Source of the DNA: Methyloceanibacter caenitepidi
GTDB taxonomy: Bacteria > Pseudomonadota > Alphaproteobacteria > Rhizobiales > Methyloligellaceae
Direction: 5' to 3'
Length of the DNA: 64,000 bases
Assembly: GCF_000828475.1 (NCBI RefSeq)
Contig: NZ_AP014648.1
Span: 1,736,001 to 1,800,000 of the forward strand
Both the position numbers and the translations under genes were made by a program. Shown here piece by piece: positions 1-7,571 of this stretch. Within the stretch, counting starts at the first letter, position 1, and every line of letters begins with the position of its first letter. The notes under the pieces were generated by a model. That model saw only the letters and a program-made list of their open reading frames with translations. It did no database searches and was not told where the DNA came from.

Positions 1-871
1 TGTTGAGCACCTCGGCGAACACTTCGCGTGCGAACGGGTTGAAGAAGAAGTGGACAGAGGCGCCGTCGGGCGGTCCCACCTCCACCGCATCCGCAAGAAC
101 GCATTCGACATTCCGGCAGCGCATGCTGGAACGGGGATACTGAGCGATGTTCATCTCCGCGTTGTCGTGGAGTTCGGCGGCGAATTCGACACCGGCGACG
201 GCGGCAAACGGATGCTCCGCCGCCAGGAGCATGGCGCGCCCCTTGCCGGCGCCATAATCCACGAAGGTGAACTCGGACAGATCTTCGGGCACGAGCGCCA
301 GCGCCCAGTCGAAGACCTGGCAGGGGACAGGCCGGTAATCGTGCCCGAACCCCCGGTTGGGACTGTCGATCGTCAGCGTGGACAGCGCTTCGGGATCTTT
401 TGTCGGCACGAAGAACAATTGCTCCCGTGATGCATCGAGCACGCGTTCGTGCAGTTTGCGGACGAGCGACTGGTGCTCGGCCTTCAGCCTGTCCAGCCAA
501 GAACCTGTCGGCGGTGCCTTCTTTGCAGGCTTCTTATCAGCCTTAACCTTGGCGGCTTGAGGCGCCGGCTGAGGCGCGGGAGCGGCTGTTGCGGGCGCGG
601 CCACTGCGGTGGCATGTTGCGGGGCAGGGGGCTGCGTCGGAGGTTGCGCTTGCGGCTGGGTCGCCGTCTTGTTCGCGATCTGCGCCATGCGCTCTGCGAG
701 TCTCCCGCGGATGGCGACCTTGCTCGAGGCAGACACATCCGCATTTGTCCGTGCACCGACGGTCGAAGGGTGGACAGCCGCAGGATCGCCAGCAGGCGTC
801 GCGCCGCGGTCTTTTGAAGACGCGGCGATCGTGCTTTCCGCCGGTTGTGAACCGCGGGTTATGGCCGTCAT
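1..871 (-). CDS. Class I SAM-dependent methyltransferase-like protein (3' end outside window)
   Basis: This frame stays open for 290 residues to the window edge, so the C-terminus is missing. The ATG is preceded by a good ribosome site (AAGGGGGA). Residues 1-120 are low complexity (Ala, Pro, Gln and Lys rich) with no signal peptide. From about residue 125 it looks like a folded domain: VDYGAGKG at 204-211 matches SAM-binding motif I, GVEF at 227-230 fits the acidic end of strand 2, and FFFNPF at 275-280 sits where an N-P-F/Y type motif IV would be. The substrate cannot be told; such motifs occur in N-, O- and protein methyltransferases. It is divergent from the sigma-like gene at 1048. The methyltransferase fold is fairly sure; the function is not. 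Confidence 0.7.
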   Translation of the reverse strand, partial: MTAITRGSQPAESTIAASSKDRGATPAGDPAAVHPSTVGARTNADVSASSKVAIRGRLAERMAQIANKTATQPQAQPPTQPPAPQHATAVAAPATAAPAPQPAPQAAKVKADKKPAKKAPPTGSWLDRLKAEHQSLVRKLHERVLDASREQLFFVPTKDPEALSTLTIDSPNRGFGHDYRPVPCQVFDWALALVPEDLSEFTFVDYGAGKGRAMLLAAEHPFAAVAGVEFAAELHDNAEMNIAQYPRSSMRCRNVECVLADAVEVGPPDGASVHFFFNPFAREVFAEVLN

Positions 872-927
872 CGACAGATCCCCCTTCTGCGCAAAGATTG
901 GGCAGAGTGGTATGCGACGCAAGCATT

Positions 928-942
928 CCTAACGGGGTTAGG
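928..942. promoter_or_regulatory. Inverted repeat in divergent promoter region, candidate operator
   Basis: A perfect 6+3+6 inverted repeat (CCTAAC, GGG, GTTAGG) lies in the 176-bp gap between the divergent methyltransferase (start 871) and sigma-like gene (start 1048). Its position fits an operator serving one or both genes. It has no T-tract, so it is not a terminator. I do not recognise the binding protein. Confidence 0.35.
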
Positions 943-1047
943 TTAACGGTGCCCGTCCAAGTTGCCAGAGAAATATGGTATCCTCTTGATTCGCTGGGAA
1001 GACTCCGGCGTTTCGCCGGCATCGACCCAAGCTGCGGGGATTAAGGC

Positions 1048-1614
1048 GTGCACGCACAAGATTTCTACGATTCCGTGAGACCGGGCCTTGTGGCGATGCT
1101 TCCGAGGCTGCAGCGCTTCGCCGATGTGCTCGCGGGCGGGCGCGACGCGGGCCGGGGTCTGTTGCAGCGGGCGCTGCTCTACATGCTGGCCGAGCAACAC
1201 CGCTATCAGCGTGGCACGGCGCTCGATGTGTGGGCCTTTAGCGAGCTCTATCGTCAGTGGCGCTACGAACTGAGCGGCGAATCCGACCCGATGGCCCAGG
1301 CCAAGATCGACGATGTGGCGTTCGGCGCCTTGTTCGACCTTGAGGAGGATGAAGCGGGCTTTCGCGACGAGCCCGTGATCGATTTTCTTGTTGGGTTGCC
1401 GCCGCAGCAGCGTCTGACGCTTCTTCTCGTCTATGGCGAGGGGTTTGAACACGAGGATGCAGGACGGATCCTCGACGTGTCGTCCGAGATGATCGCCGCG
1501 CGTCTCATCCGTATGAGTACGTCACTGGCGGACCGGCTGAGCGATCGGCCGCCGGCGCAGGCCGCCGCGATTGTCGAAACCTTATATCCCGAGGGACACA
1601 GAGCTTCACCATGA
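1048..1614 (+). CDS. ECF-like RNA polymerase sigma factor, divergent
   Basis: The 188-aa product starts at GTG, with GGGGA placed upstream. Residues 111-160 resemble sigma region 4: a 'LPPQQR-L' segment followed by a helix-turn-helix pattern (EDAGRILDVSSEMIAARL). The N-terminal half is about the size of sigma region 2 but lacks motifs I can align with confidence. It overlaps the next gene by 4 bp (ATGA); that gene has a short cytoplasmic N-terminus and one membrane segment, which is the usual layout of an ECF sigma factor and its membrane anti-sigma. ECF sigmas redirect RNA polymerase to stress or envelope genes. Alternatively it is a sigma-derived regulator that no longer binds -10 elements. 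Confidence 0.6.
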   Translation: MHAQDFYDSVRPGLVAMLPRLQRFADVLAGGRDAGRGLLQRALLYMLAEQHRYQRGTALDVWAFSELYRQWRYELSGESDPMAQAKIDDVAFGALFDLEEDEAGFRDEPVIDFLVGLPPQQRLTLLLVYGEGFEHEDAGRILDVSSEMIAARLIRMSTSLADRLSDRPPAQAAAIVETLYPEGHRASP

Positions 1615-2039
1615 CTGAACTCTCAGACGAACTCTTGGTGGCGTATGTGGATGGTCAACTGGCGCGGAAGCAAACCCGCGCCATCGATAAGGTTCTGGAA
1701 CAGGACGATGTATTGGACGCGCGCGTCACGGCGCTAAAACACGCCCATGCGCGGCTCGAAGCGGCCTTCGAGGCAATCCTAGCCGGCGAAGAGGCCGAGA
1801 TTTCCGGGGTGGCAGCGCCACCGCAGGAAGACGGGTTCTGGGTGCCCTGGCGGACCTTCAAGATAGCTGCGGCCTCTGCCGGCCTGGTGATCGCGCTGGC
1901 TCTTGCGATGCTTGGCTACGGGTGGCCGCTGGCCGAACCCGGCATGGGTTCTGCTCCCGGCGCCGGATCGGACTCCGGCGCAGGTGCCGCGCCTCAGGTC
2001 GAACTCGATGTCGCTCCCGAACCCTCCGCCGCGCCTTAG
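1611..2039 (+). CDS. Putative membrane anti-sigma factor
   Basis: This 142-aa protein is translationally coupled to the sigma-like gene by an ATGA overlap. Residues 5-16 (SDELLVAYVDGQ) match the start seen in many anti-sigma proteins of the 'YVDGEL' type, followed by a helical region to about residue 62. One membrane helix spans about 84-104, and a short Gly/Ala/Pro-rich tail would lie in the periplasm. It has no Cys/His zinc motif, so it would be a non-zinc anti-sigma. The expected role is to hold the upstream sigma factor inactive at the membrane. The pairing is inferred from gene order and topology. Confidence 0.55.
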   Translation: MTELSDELLVAYVDGQLARKQTRAIDKVLEQDDVLDARVTALKHAHARLEAAFEAILAGEEAEISGVAAPPQEDGFWVPWRTFKIAAASAGLVIALALAMLGYGWPLAEPGMGSAPGAGSDSGAGAAPQVELDVAPEPSAAP

Positions 2040-2048
2040 CGCCCCCGA

Positions 2049-2543
2049 CTATGTTTGGAAATTGCCGGCGAGATACCGGTTCAGCTCAGGGCGAATTTCG
2101 TCGACCCGTTCGCGCGTGCAGTAATTGGCGTCCTGCTTGGCGCGTTCGGCGGTGGACTCGAGGGAATAGTCGTAAGCACGTTGGATCTCTTGCATCCGCC
2201 TCGTGTCGGCCCCGTAGGACTGTTCGAACGCGAAGTAGCGCGCCCGCAGTTGCGCCGGATCGAACACGAACCCGCAATGGGAGGCGCGCGCCGAGAGCCA
2301 GCCGACCCGGGTCGGACGGTCGTTGGGATCGGGTCTTTTCGTGAAACCGGGAAATCCGTCAACCGCCGAACGCCCGCCGCTCCAAAGTCCGCCAACGGTG
2401 TTATCGTCACCCGCCTTTTTGGTATTGCTGCCGCCGCCACCGAGCGAACTCATCGTGCCGCAGCCCGCGAGCGCGACAAGAAAAGTGATCGCGATGGCGG
2501 TCGCGGCGAAGTGGCAGGGCCGGATGGAGAGCTTCGATTGCAT
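2049..2543 (-). CDS. Putative outer-membrane lipoprotein, unknown function
   Basis: The 164-aa protein has a clear lipoprotein signal: a hydrophobic stretch at residues 12-27 ending in lipobox LAGC, with Cys28 as the acylated residue. A Gly/Ser-rich linker follows, then a small domain (about 75-164) with two further cysteines (SHCGF and NYCTRE) that could form a disulfide. I do not recognise the family. It converges with the anti-sigma gene, whose stop is 10 bp away. Confidence 0.65.
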   Translation of the reverse strand: MQSKLSIRPCHFAATAIAITFLVALAGCGTMSSLGGGGSNTKKAGDDNTVGGLWSGGRSAVDGFPGFTKRPDPNDRPTRVGWLSARASHCGFVFDPAQLRARYFAFEQSYGADTRRMQEIQRAYDYSLESTAERAKQDANYCTRERVDEIRPELNRYLAGNFQT

Positions 2544-2600
2544 GACGGCGCGATCTTATCGGCGCGGTGCCGGCAGCTAAAGGGGGGAAACAGACCGCAG

Positions 2601-2634
2601 AAACAAGGAAAGGCGGAGCTTTGTCGGCCCCGCC
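2601..2634 (-). terminator. Rho-independent terminator on the minus strand
   Basis: Read on the minus strand, GGCGGGGC pairs with GCTCCGCC (8 bp with one G-U pair) around a 7-nt loop, followed by TTTCCTTGTTT. It lies upstream of the lipoprotein start (2543) and downstream of the structured region, so it would end a transcript coming from 2640 or higher where there is no convincing gene. Confidence 0.6.
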
Positions 2635-2780
2635 TCCCTGTTGCGATGTCGAACCACCCGCCCGTTCGGGACGTCTGGTCGGCGCCGCGGGACCTTTCGG
2701 CCCCTTGGCCACGGTTTAGGCTACAAGGTCTCCCACGAGTGGGCTCCCGAGAGCCGGCGCCGCGACCTGACCACGGCCCT
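2635..2780 (-). ncRNA. Candidate structured small RNA, unidentified
   Basis: On the minus strand, 2755-2761 plus 2769-2773 can pair with 2676-2687 (12 bp in two blocks with a 7-nt bulge). They enclose several short hairpins, including 2689-2704 with a GAAA tetraloop closed by six pairs. The element is followed directly by the terminator at 2601-2634, as expected for a stand-alone RNA gene. It lacks the universal RNase P core and the SRP RNA tetraloop motif. 6S RNA or an unknown RNA remain possible. The pairing is visible; that it is transcribed is inferred. Confidence 0.35.
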
Positions 2781-2855
2781 TATTTTCCGTCGCGTTGCTA
2801 CGACGCGGCTTCCGCTCTGGCCAAGCTAGAAGCCTGACAGCGGTGGGATCAGTGG

Positions 2856-2922
2856 CGCGAAATTCCCTGCCAGTTCCACCACACGGTACTGCGGTGACAC
2901 CGCCAGACCGTAGAATTTCGCG
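2856..2922. repeat. Long imperfect palindrome (cruciform-like)
   Basis: A 10-bp inverted repeat (2856-2865 with 2913-2922, CGCGAAATTC and its complement) encloses a second hairpin. That hairpin has ACGGT (2883-2887) pairing with ACCGT (2907-2911) and, inside it, a perfect 6+1+6 palindrome (2891-2903, GCGGTG-A-CACCGC). It could be an RNA hairpin, a protein-binding palindrome or the relic of a mobile-element end. Confidence 0.6.
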
Positions 2923-3291
2923 TCTACTTTTCCCTCCGCCTTCAGCCACCCAGGGCATGGATGACCTCGGGCTTGCCTTGCCCTAACGAGTCTGCCGCCG
3001 TTTCCCGGCGCCTCCAGATTTCTCCGTCGGCCCCTTCCACAACCGGCCAACTCGCAACATCAAGACTATACAATTGGTTTTTGGTTGCAGCAGGTCCGTG
3101 AGGCTTATCCCCGCTATCCACCGGGAGCCGATTAAATCCAATAATAGCAATAGGTTAAGTATGCACAGGCGGGCAGGTTGCCGCAGCCCCCTTTTGTGCC
3201 CGGAAAATCACGGACGAGGTGTTGCCGCTGCCGTTTTTCTGACCCTCTTTACCCGTTATGATAGTGTCCGCGCAGGGGGGATTGCGAGCGG

Positions 3292-4320
3292 ATGAAGAGG
3301 CTGGTCGGCAAGACGTTGGCGTTTACGGCGGCATCGCGCGCGGCGATTCTCGCTGCGCTATCGTCTGTGCTCGCCTTCGTATCGCGTGTTGGACTTTCAG
3401 CATCCCGCCATTCCGCCGAGGCCTTTCCAAAGCTTGCCGTCCGTGCCCGGTGGTTGCGCGGCCGCGCCATGCAGTTGCCGCGCCCGGCGGTCCGGCTGAT
3501 CGCTGCTAGCACGGCCGTCGTGCTGACGCTGGCGGCTCTCGCACTGCCCGGCAGGGACCACGGGCGGATGCTGGCCTCGGTCGAGTTGGTTCTTGGTAGC
3601 AGTGACAGCGGTGTTGCCGGTGCGGCCTCGGACGAGATCCAAATCGCGGCGCCGCCGCAGACCGTCGCTGCAACGGGCAGCATTCCGAACCCGCCGCCGG
3701 CGGACGCCCCCGCACAGCAGCAGGCAAGCACGGCACCGCAGGCCGAACAGCCGGAGCAGACGCAAGAGCCGAACCTCGCGGGTCTCGCCGAGATTCCTCC
3801 GGAGTTGCTGGCGAAACAGAACAAACGTAACGGAGCCGGTTCCACACGCAAGGCATCCTTCGCCGCATTCTCCGAGGCGCAAGAGAATCTGCCTTGGAAG
3901 GAGGTCGAGCCCGTTGTGTTCACGCCGATGGGTCCGGGCCAACAGCACAAACCAGGGACCGCCCCATCAGGAAGCCCGGCGCCGAGCCTAAGCAAGGTGT
4001 CGAGTGCCGACATCGGCAAATGGACGAAGGGGAAGGCGACCAAAATCATGGGGGCGGAACGCACGAAGCCGCTCTACCACTTCGTCGTCTGGGTAGAGCC
4101 GCCGGAGGCGATGCGGGCGCATGTGGCGGGCGTATCCTACGACTTCAGCTCGCCGGCCGTTCAGCCACAGTCCCAGGCTTCCAGCGACCCCGGCAGCGGC
4201 TTCAAGATCAACGCGGCGGGCCTTGCTTGCGCTGACGAGATCACGGTGACGCTGCGCTTCGATGACGGCCGCGTCGAGACGACCCAAATCGACGGGTGCG
4301 AGCTGTTCAACAAGGCTTGA
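3292..4320 (+). CDS. Membrane-anchored protein of unknown function with C-terminal beta-rich domain
   Basis: The 342-aa protein has two hydrophobic stretches (about 9-34 and 66-86). A long Pro/Ala/Gln-rich linker (about 100-190) follows, then a C-terminal domain of about 90 residues starting near KPLYHFVVWVE and ending at GCELFNKA. The C-terminal part, with a 'VSYDF' strand and 'ITVTLRFDDG' near the end, loosely recalls prokaryotic YEATS-like beta sandwiches, but I cannot confirm this. One pair of cysteines (LACAD and DGCEL) lies in that domain. It stands alone, after the long gene-free region and converging with the TIGR01620 gene. A large opposite-strand frame over it is judged a shadow. 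Confidence 0.6.
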   Translation: MKRLVGKTLAFTAASRAAILAALSSVLAFVSRVGLSASRHSAEAFPKLAVRARWLRGRAMQLPRPAVRLIAASTAVVLTLAALALPGRDHGRMLASVELVLGSSDSGVAGAASDEIQIAAPPQTVAATGSIPNPPPADAPAQQQASTAPQAEQPEQTQEPNLAGLAEIPPELLAKQNKRNGAGSTRKASFAAFSEAQENLPWKEVEPVVFTPMGPGQQHKPGTAPSGSPAPSLSKVSSADIGKWTKGKATKIMGAERTKPLYHFVVWVEPPEAMRAHVAGVSYDFSSPAVQPQSQASSDPGSGFKINAAGLACADEITVTLRFDDGRVETTQIDGCELFNKA

Positions 4321-4335
4321 GATACACACCCGCGC

Positions 4336-5349
4336 TTAGTTGAGCCCGGCCACTTCTGCCACGAGTTCGCGAAACCGCGGTCGCTGCTGTTCGATATAGG
4401 GCAGGGGACGGCAGACATCGATCGTGGCGATCCCGATCCGCGTCGTCAGCGCACCATTGAAGACACCTTCGCCCAGCTTCCGCGATAGCCGTGCTGTGAG
4501 ACCGTGCCCGACGAGCTGCTGAATAACGTCGTCGCCCAGCGCGATGCCGCCGGTCAGGACGATATGGGTGACCACCATGCGGGCGAGCTTCATCAGCGAG
4601 AAGAAACCGGGCCGCGCGCCGTAGAGTGTCGCGAGCTTCCGCAGCATGCGCAGGTTTTGGGCGGCGACGAACATCATGTCGACGAGCGCATTGGGGCTGA
4701 CCGCAGTCACGACTGAAACACGCTTCGCGGACGAGGCCACAATGCTGCGCGCAACCGGGTCGAGCGGCGCGACCAGCGTGCGCTCGCTGAGGCGCAAGAG
4801 TTCCTCGGCGTTCATGATGTCGTTCTCGTGCTCGGCCAGACGCTGCAGGCCCCAGGCAAGGTCGTCGCGGCCGCGATAGAAGCGTTTCAGGCGCCGGGTC
4901 ACGTCGATGGCGAGCGGCTTGTCGTTTTGACGGGCCGCGCTGTCTGCCTCGTGACGAATCTTGTCGAGCCGGCCGAGGCGCATGAGGCCGGCAAGTTCAC
5001 GCAGGATGATCATGAGCAGCGCGAGCAACACGAGAGCGAGCAGCACCACAGCGACCCAGCCGATCCAGTCGTCGCGAGCGATCAGGGCGAGGACATAGTC
5101 GTACAGCCATAGGGAAGCGAGCAGGCCGATCAGGCTGCCGAGCGCGCCGATGAAGATGCTGCCCCAACGCAGCCCCCGCTCGAGCTTCGGCAGGCCCGCG
5201 ACCTCGGCCTCCGTCTGTGGTGTGCCGGGCAACGGTTCCGGTTCGGGCGGGATGACGATCTCCACGTCCTCAATCCGGAACGAGGCGGGTTTACGCCGCG
5301 CCGGGTTGGTCGCGTTCGATGGCGTCTTGCCGGATGCTGATTTGGTCAT
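4336..5349 (-). CDS. TIGR01620/YcjF family membrane protein (DUF697)
   Basis: The start is the ATG overlapping the stop of the upstream YcjX gene (ATGA overlap at 5346-5349), giving 337 aa; a longer upstream frame is only a read-through of ycjX. There is an N-terminal cytoplasmic stretch (1-60), two membrane helices (about 62-83 and 96-116), then a long helical C-terminal domain with VSPNALVDMMFVAAQNLRM, typical of the TIGR01620/YcjF family. YcjX and YcjF homologues are usually adjacent; in enterobacteria they belong to envelope-stress regulons, but their reaction is unknown. The tight coupling suggests the GTPase-like YcjX works with this membrane partner. Confidence 0.85.
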   Translation of the reverse strand: MTKSASGKTPSNATNPARRKPASFRIEDVEIVIPPEPEPLPGTPQTEAEVAGLPKLERGLRWGSIFIGALGSLIGLLASLWLYDYVLALIARDDWIGWVAVVLLALVLLALLMIILRELAGLMRLGRLDKIRHEADSAARQNDKPLAIDVTRRLKRFYRGRDDLAWGLQRLAEHENDIMNAEELLRLSERTLVAPLDPVARSIVASSAKRVSVVTAVSPNALVDMMFVAAQNLRMLRKLATLYGARPGFFSLMKLARMVVTHIVLTGGIALGDDVIQQLVGHGLTARLSRKLGEGVFNGALTTRIGIATIDVCRPLPYIEQQRPRFRELVAEVAGLN

Positions 5350-6803
5350 GTCAGGCGGTCTCCGAGAAGCACCTGCATGGCGCGGTCCAGCCGGATATTC
5401 GGGAAGGGGGCGAAGCCGCCCGCCGGCAGAGGCTTGGGATCCGGCGGCCGGAAGCGCACGAAGCGCACCTCGGCATCGCCGGTCTTCCAACCCGACATGG
5501 CTTCCTGGGGATCGGCCGGGAGATCGCCCGGAAAGATCGCGAAGGCCTCCGTTCCGTCGAATGTGCGGCTGCCGATTTTTTCGCCGGGCAGCGGATAGCC
5601 GACGATGCAGGGGAGCGTTTCGCCGCCTTTCTTGGCCTCGGCCTCGCGTGTCGCGCGGATCGCCGCCATCGCCAGCACCCTGACGTCCGAACCGTGATGC
5701 TGCGCCTTCGCGATCGCGTTCTTGGCGAGGAGCGACAGGATCGCCTCGAGCCGGTCGTGACTCTCATGGTGAAGGCGGTCGGCCTTTGTGGCGGCGAGAA
5801 CGATGCGGTCGATGCGCGGGTAGAACAGGGTTGACCACAGGCTGTTCGACCCCGTGCGGTAGCATTCCAAGATCTCACGCATGGCCCGCTCCAAATCGCT
5901 CATCGCGGAGGGCCCGCCATTGAGCGCGGAGAGTACGTCGATGAGGACGATTTGCCGGTCAAGCCGCGCGAAGTGATCGCGGAAGAACGGCCGGATGACA
6001 TGGCGCTTGTAGGCCTCGTAGCGCCGCTCCATGAGCGACCAAAGCGTATCGCGTCCAAACCCGGTTTCGGTCTTTGCATCGAGCGGCGCGAAGGTCAGCG
6101 CCGGCGAGCCTTCGAGATCGCCCGGCATCAGGAAGCGCCCGGGCGGCATGGTCGACAAGGCATACTGATCGGCGCGGGCTCCATGCAGACACGCCTTGAA
6201 CAAATCGGACAAGGATGCGGCACGTGCCTCGTCGGCGGGACCAGCCGGATCGGTCTGCGCGAGGGCCTCTTGCCAAGCCTTTGCCGCCGGGTTGCGGGCG
6301 GCATCGTAGGTGCGCTTAACCGCATCCCGCGACCAGTCTTCGTAACTGAGTTCGAGAAGCGGCAGGTCCAGCAGCCATTCGCCCGGATAGTCGACAATGT
6401 CGATATGCAGCCGCTCGCGGCCGAGCTGGCGCTTCCAAAACTTGGTGGACTCGTATTCGAGCGTGAGCCTGAGCTGACTGATGCGGCGCGTGCTCTCGGG
6501 CCATTCCGGTGGTTCCGCCGTCAGGTCGGCCAAGTGCTTCTCGTATTCGAAGCGCGGAACAATCTCGTCCGGCTGCGGTTCGAGATAGGCACGCAACAGG
6601 CGGCCTTCCGCTGCCGGGTCGAAAAAAGGCAGGCGCCCCCCCGACATGAGGTTGTGCACCAGCGCGGTGATGAAGACCGTCTTGCCGGATCGCGCCAGGC
6701 CCGTCACGCCGAGACGGATGGTTGGCGTCACCAGATTCGATGCGTAGTCGCCGATATTGCGAACGGCATCGCCGGCGGCGTCGGTATAGGTCGAGAGTGG
6801 CAC
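5346..6803 (-). CDS. ycjX: YcjX family P-loop NTPase (DUF463)
   Basis: The chosen GTG start gives 485 aa (MPLSTYTDAAGD...), close to the usual family length; the frame continues upstream but that part is not protein-like. The Walker A motif GLARSGKT sits at residues 35-42, followed by the family's switch-like IDIVDYPGEW segment and a 'VLAATKADRLHHESHDRLEAIL' guanine-specificity-like segment (T-K-A-D). It is predicted to be a cytoplasmic nucleotide-binding protein. It overlaps the TIGR01620 membrane protein by 4 bp, forming a two-gene operon. The ribosome site is AAGGA about 12 nt before the GTG, a slightly long spacing, so the exact start is less sure. Confidence 0.85.
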   Translation of the reverse strand: MPLSTYTDAAGDAVRNIGDYASNLVTPTIRLGVTGLARSGKTVFITALVHNLMSGGRLPFFDPAAEGRLLRAYLEPQPDEIVPRFEYEKHLADLTAEPPEWPESTRRISQLRLTLEYESTKFWKRQLGRERLHIDIVDYPGEWLLDLPLLELSYEDWSRDAVKRTYDAARNPAAKAWQEALAQTDPAGPADEARAASLSDLFKACLHGARADQYALSTMPPGRFLMPGDLEGSPALTFAPLDAKTETGFGRDTLWSLMERRYEAYKRHVIRPFFRDHFARLDRQIVLIDVLSALNGGPSAMSDLERAMREILECYRTGSNSLWSTLFYPRIDRIVLAATKADRLHHESHDRLEAILSLLAKNAIAKAQHHGSDVRVLAMAAIRATREAEAKKGGETLPCIVGYPLPGEKIGSRTFDGTEAFAIFPGDLPADPQEAMSGWKTGDAEVRFVRFRPPDPKPLPAGGFAPFPNIRLDRAMQVLLGDRLT

Positions 6804-7135
6804 GCTTAGGCTTCGTCCTTTTCCACGCTGACCAACCTCAGCGCATTTTCGGCCCCGACCGTAGGATCGGGCGGGCCCGAGATTATTTGGTATCGCGCAC
6901 GTTCGCGCTGCACAACAAATGAGCGGATGAAGTGTACATGGTGCTTCGCGTGCGTGACGACCAGGCAAGAGCGCATGGCTCACCAATTTCTGTGTCTGTC
7001 AACAGCGAGTGCGTCTTGACTTGCCAACGCGGTTCCGTAAATACGGGGCAGTCCGATGGGGGGTGCCGATACGGCGAGTGAACGTCGGTGCAGGCACCGA
7101 GCCAACAAGAACGGAACGCGTTTGGAATGTCTCTG
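6804..7135. other. Divergent intergenic region between ycjX and dksA
   Basis: This 332-bp stretch has no convincing gene. On the plus strand TTGACT (7016-7021) with a 16-bp gap to TAAATA (7038-7043) is a possible dksA promoter with a good -35 and weak -10. I see no RNA gene or clear operator. Confidence 0.4.
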
Positions 7136-7567
7136 ATGGCGACTGCGAAAAAGAGCAAAACTCTCCCCGAGGACTACGCGCCGTCGGAAGACGAACCGTT
7201 CATGAACGATCTGCAACGGGCCTATTTCCGGCGGAAGCTCCTAGACTGGCGCGACGAGATTTTGCGCTCCACCAAAGAAACGCTGGAGCACCTGCAGAAC
7301 GACTCCGAACAGCACGCCGACATTGCCGACCGGGCGACGTCCGAGTCCGAGCGTGCGCTTGAATTGCGCGCGCGCGACCGCCAGCGCAAGCTGATCGCGA
7401 AGATCGACGAGGCGCTCGCGCGCATCGACGACGGCACCTACGGCTACTGCGAAGAGACCGGCGAGCCGATCAGCCTGAAGCGCCTCGATGCGCGTCCGAT
7501 CGCGACACTGAGCGTCGAAGCGCAGGAGCGGCACGAACGCCGCGAGCGCGTCTACCGCGACGAGTAA
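7136..7567 (+). CDS. dksA: RNA polymerase-binding transcription factor DksA, single-cysteine type
   Basis: The 143-aa protein has the DksA layout: an N-terminal helix, a long coiled coil with the tip motif D62-x-x-D65-x-A67 that reaches the polymerase active site, a globular domain, and a C-terminal helix. With ppGpp, DksA shifts transcription away from stable RNA and towards amino-acid genes. The classic four-cysteine zinc finger is absent; only Cys105 (YGYCEETGEPI) remains, as in several alphaproteobacterial DksA proteins. The ATG at 7136 has GGA 9 nt upstream. An in-frame ATG at 7127 and a GTG at 7088 are alternatives. Confidence 0.92.
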   Translation: MATAKKSKTLPEDYAPSEDEPFMNDLQRAYFRRKLLDWRDEILRSTKETLEHLQNDSEQHADIADRATSESERALELRARDRQRKLIAKIDEALARIDDGTYGYCEETGEPISLKRLDARPIATLSVEAQERHERRERVYRDE

Positions 7568-7571
7568 AATC

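Larger units (their letters stand above)
2544..3291. other. Gene-free region of about 750 bp with several inverted repeats
   Basis: No reading frame here has a good start, ribosome site and protein-like composition throughout. It holds a minus-strand terminator (2601-2634), a compact set of possible hairpins (2676-2773), a long imperfect palindrome (2856-2922), and a more AT-rich segment at about 3061-3170 that may contain the promoter for the gene at 3292. One minus-strand frame (2826-3050) ends in a stretch of protein-like composition, so a decayed gene or mobile-element relic is also possible. Confidence 0.5.

Noticed and set aside
2601..3070. RNase P RNA, SRP RNA or tmRNA identity for the structured region
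   Set aside because: I looked for the GAGGAAAGUC core, the GGUAAGAGC segment, the GGAAGGAAGCAGCC-like SRP loop and a T-arm plus tag codons and found none, so no name is given.
3061..3170. Possible replication origin (AT-rich stretch with TTATCCCCG, CTATCCACC and GTATGCACA resembling DnaA boxes)
   Set aside because: Each box has one or two mismatches, there are too few, and no origin-linked genes are near; it is more likely a promoter region.
3249..4064. 271-codon minus-strand frame opposite the unknown membrane protein at 3292
   Set aside because: The plus-strand frame has a signal/anchor helix and a natural C-terminal domain; the minus frame is Ser/Ala/Cys-rich and lacks a start signal.
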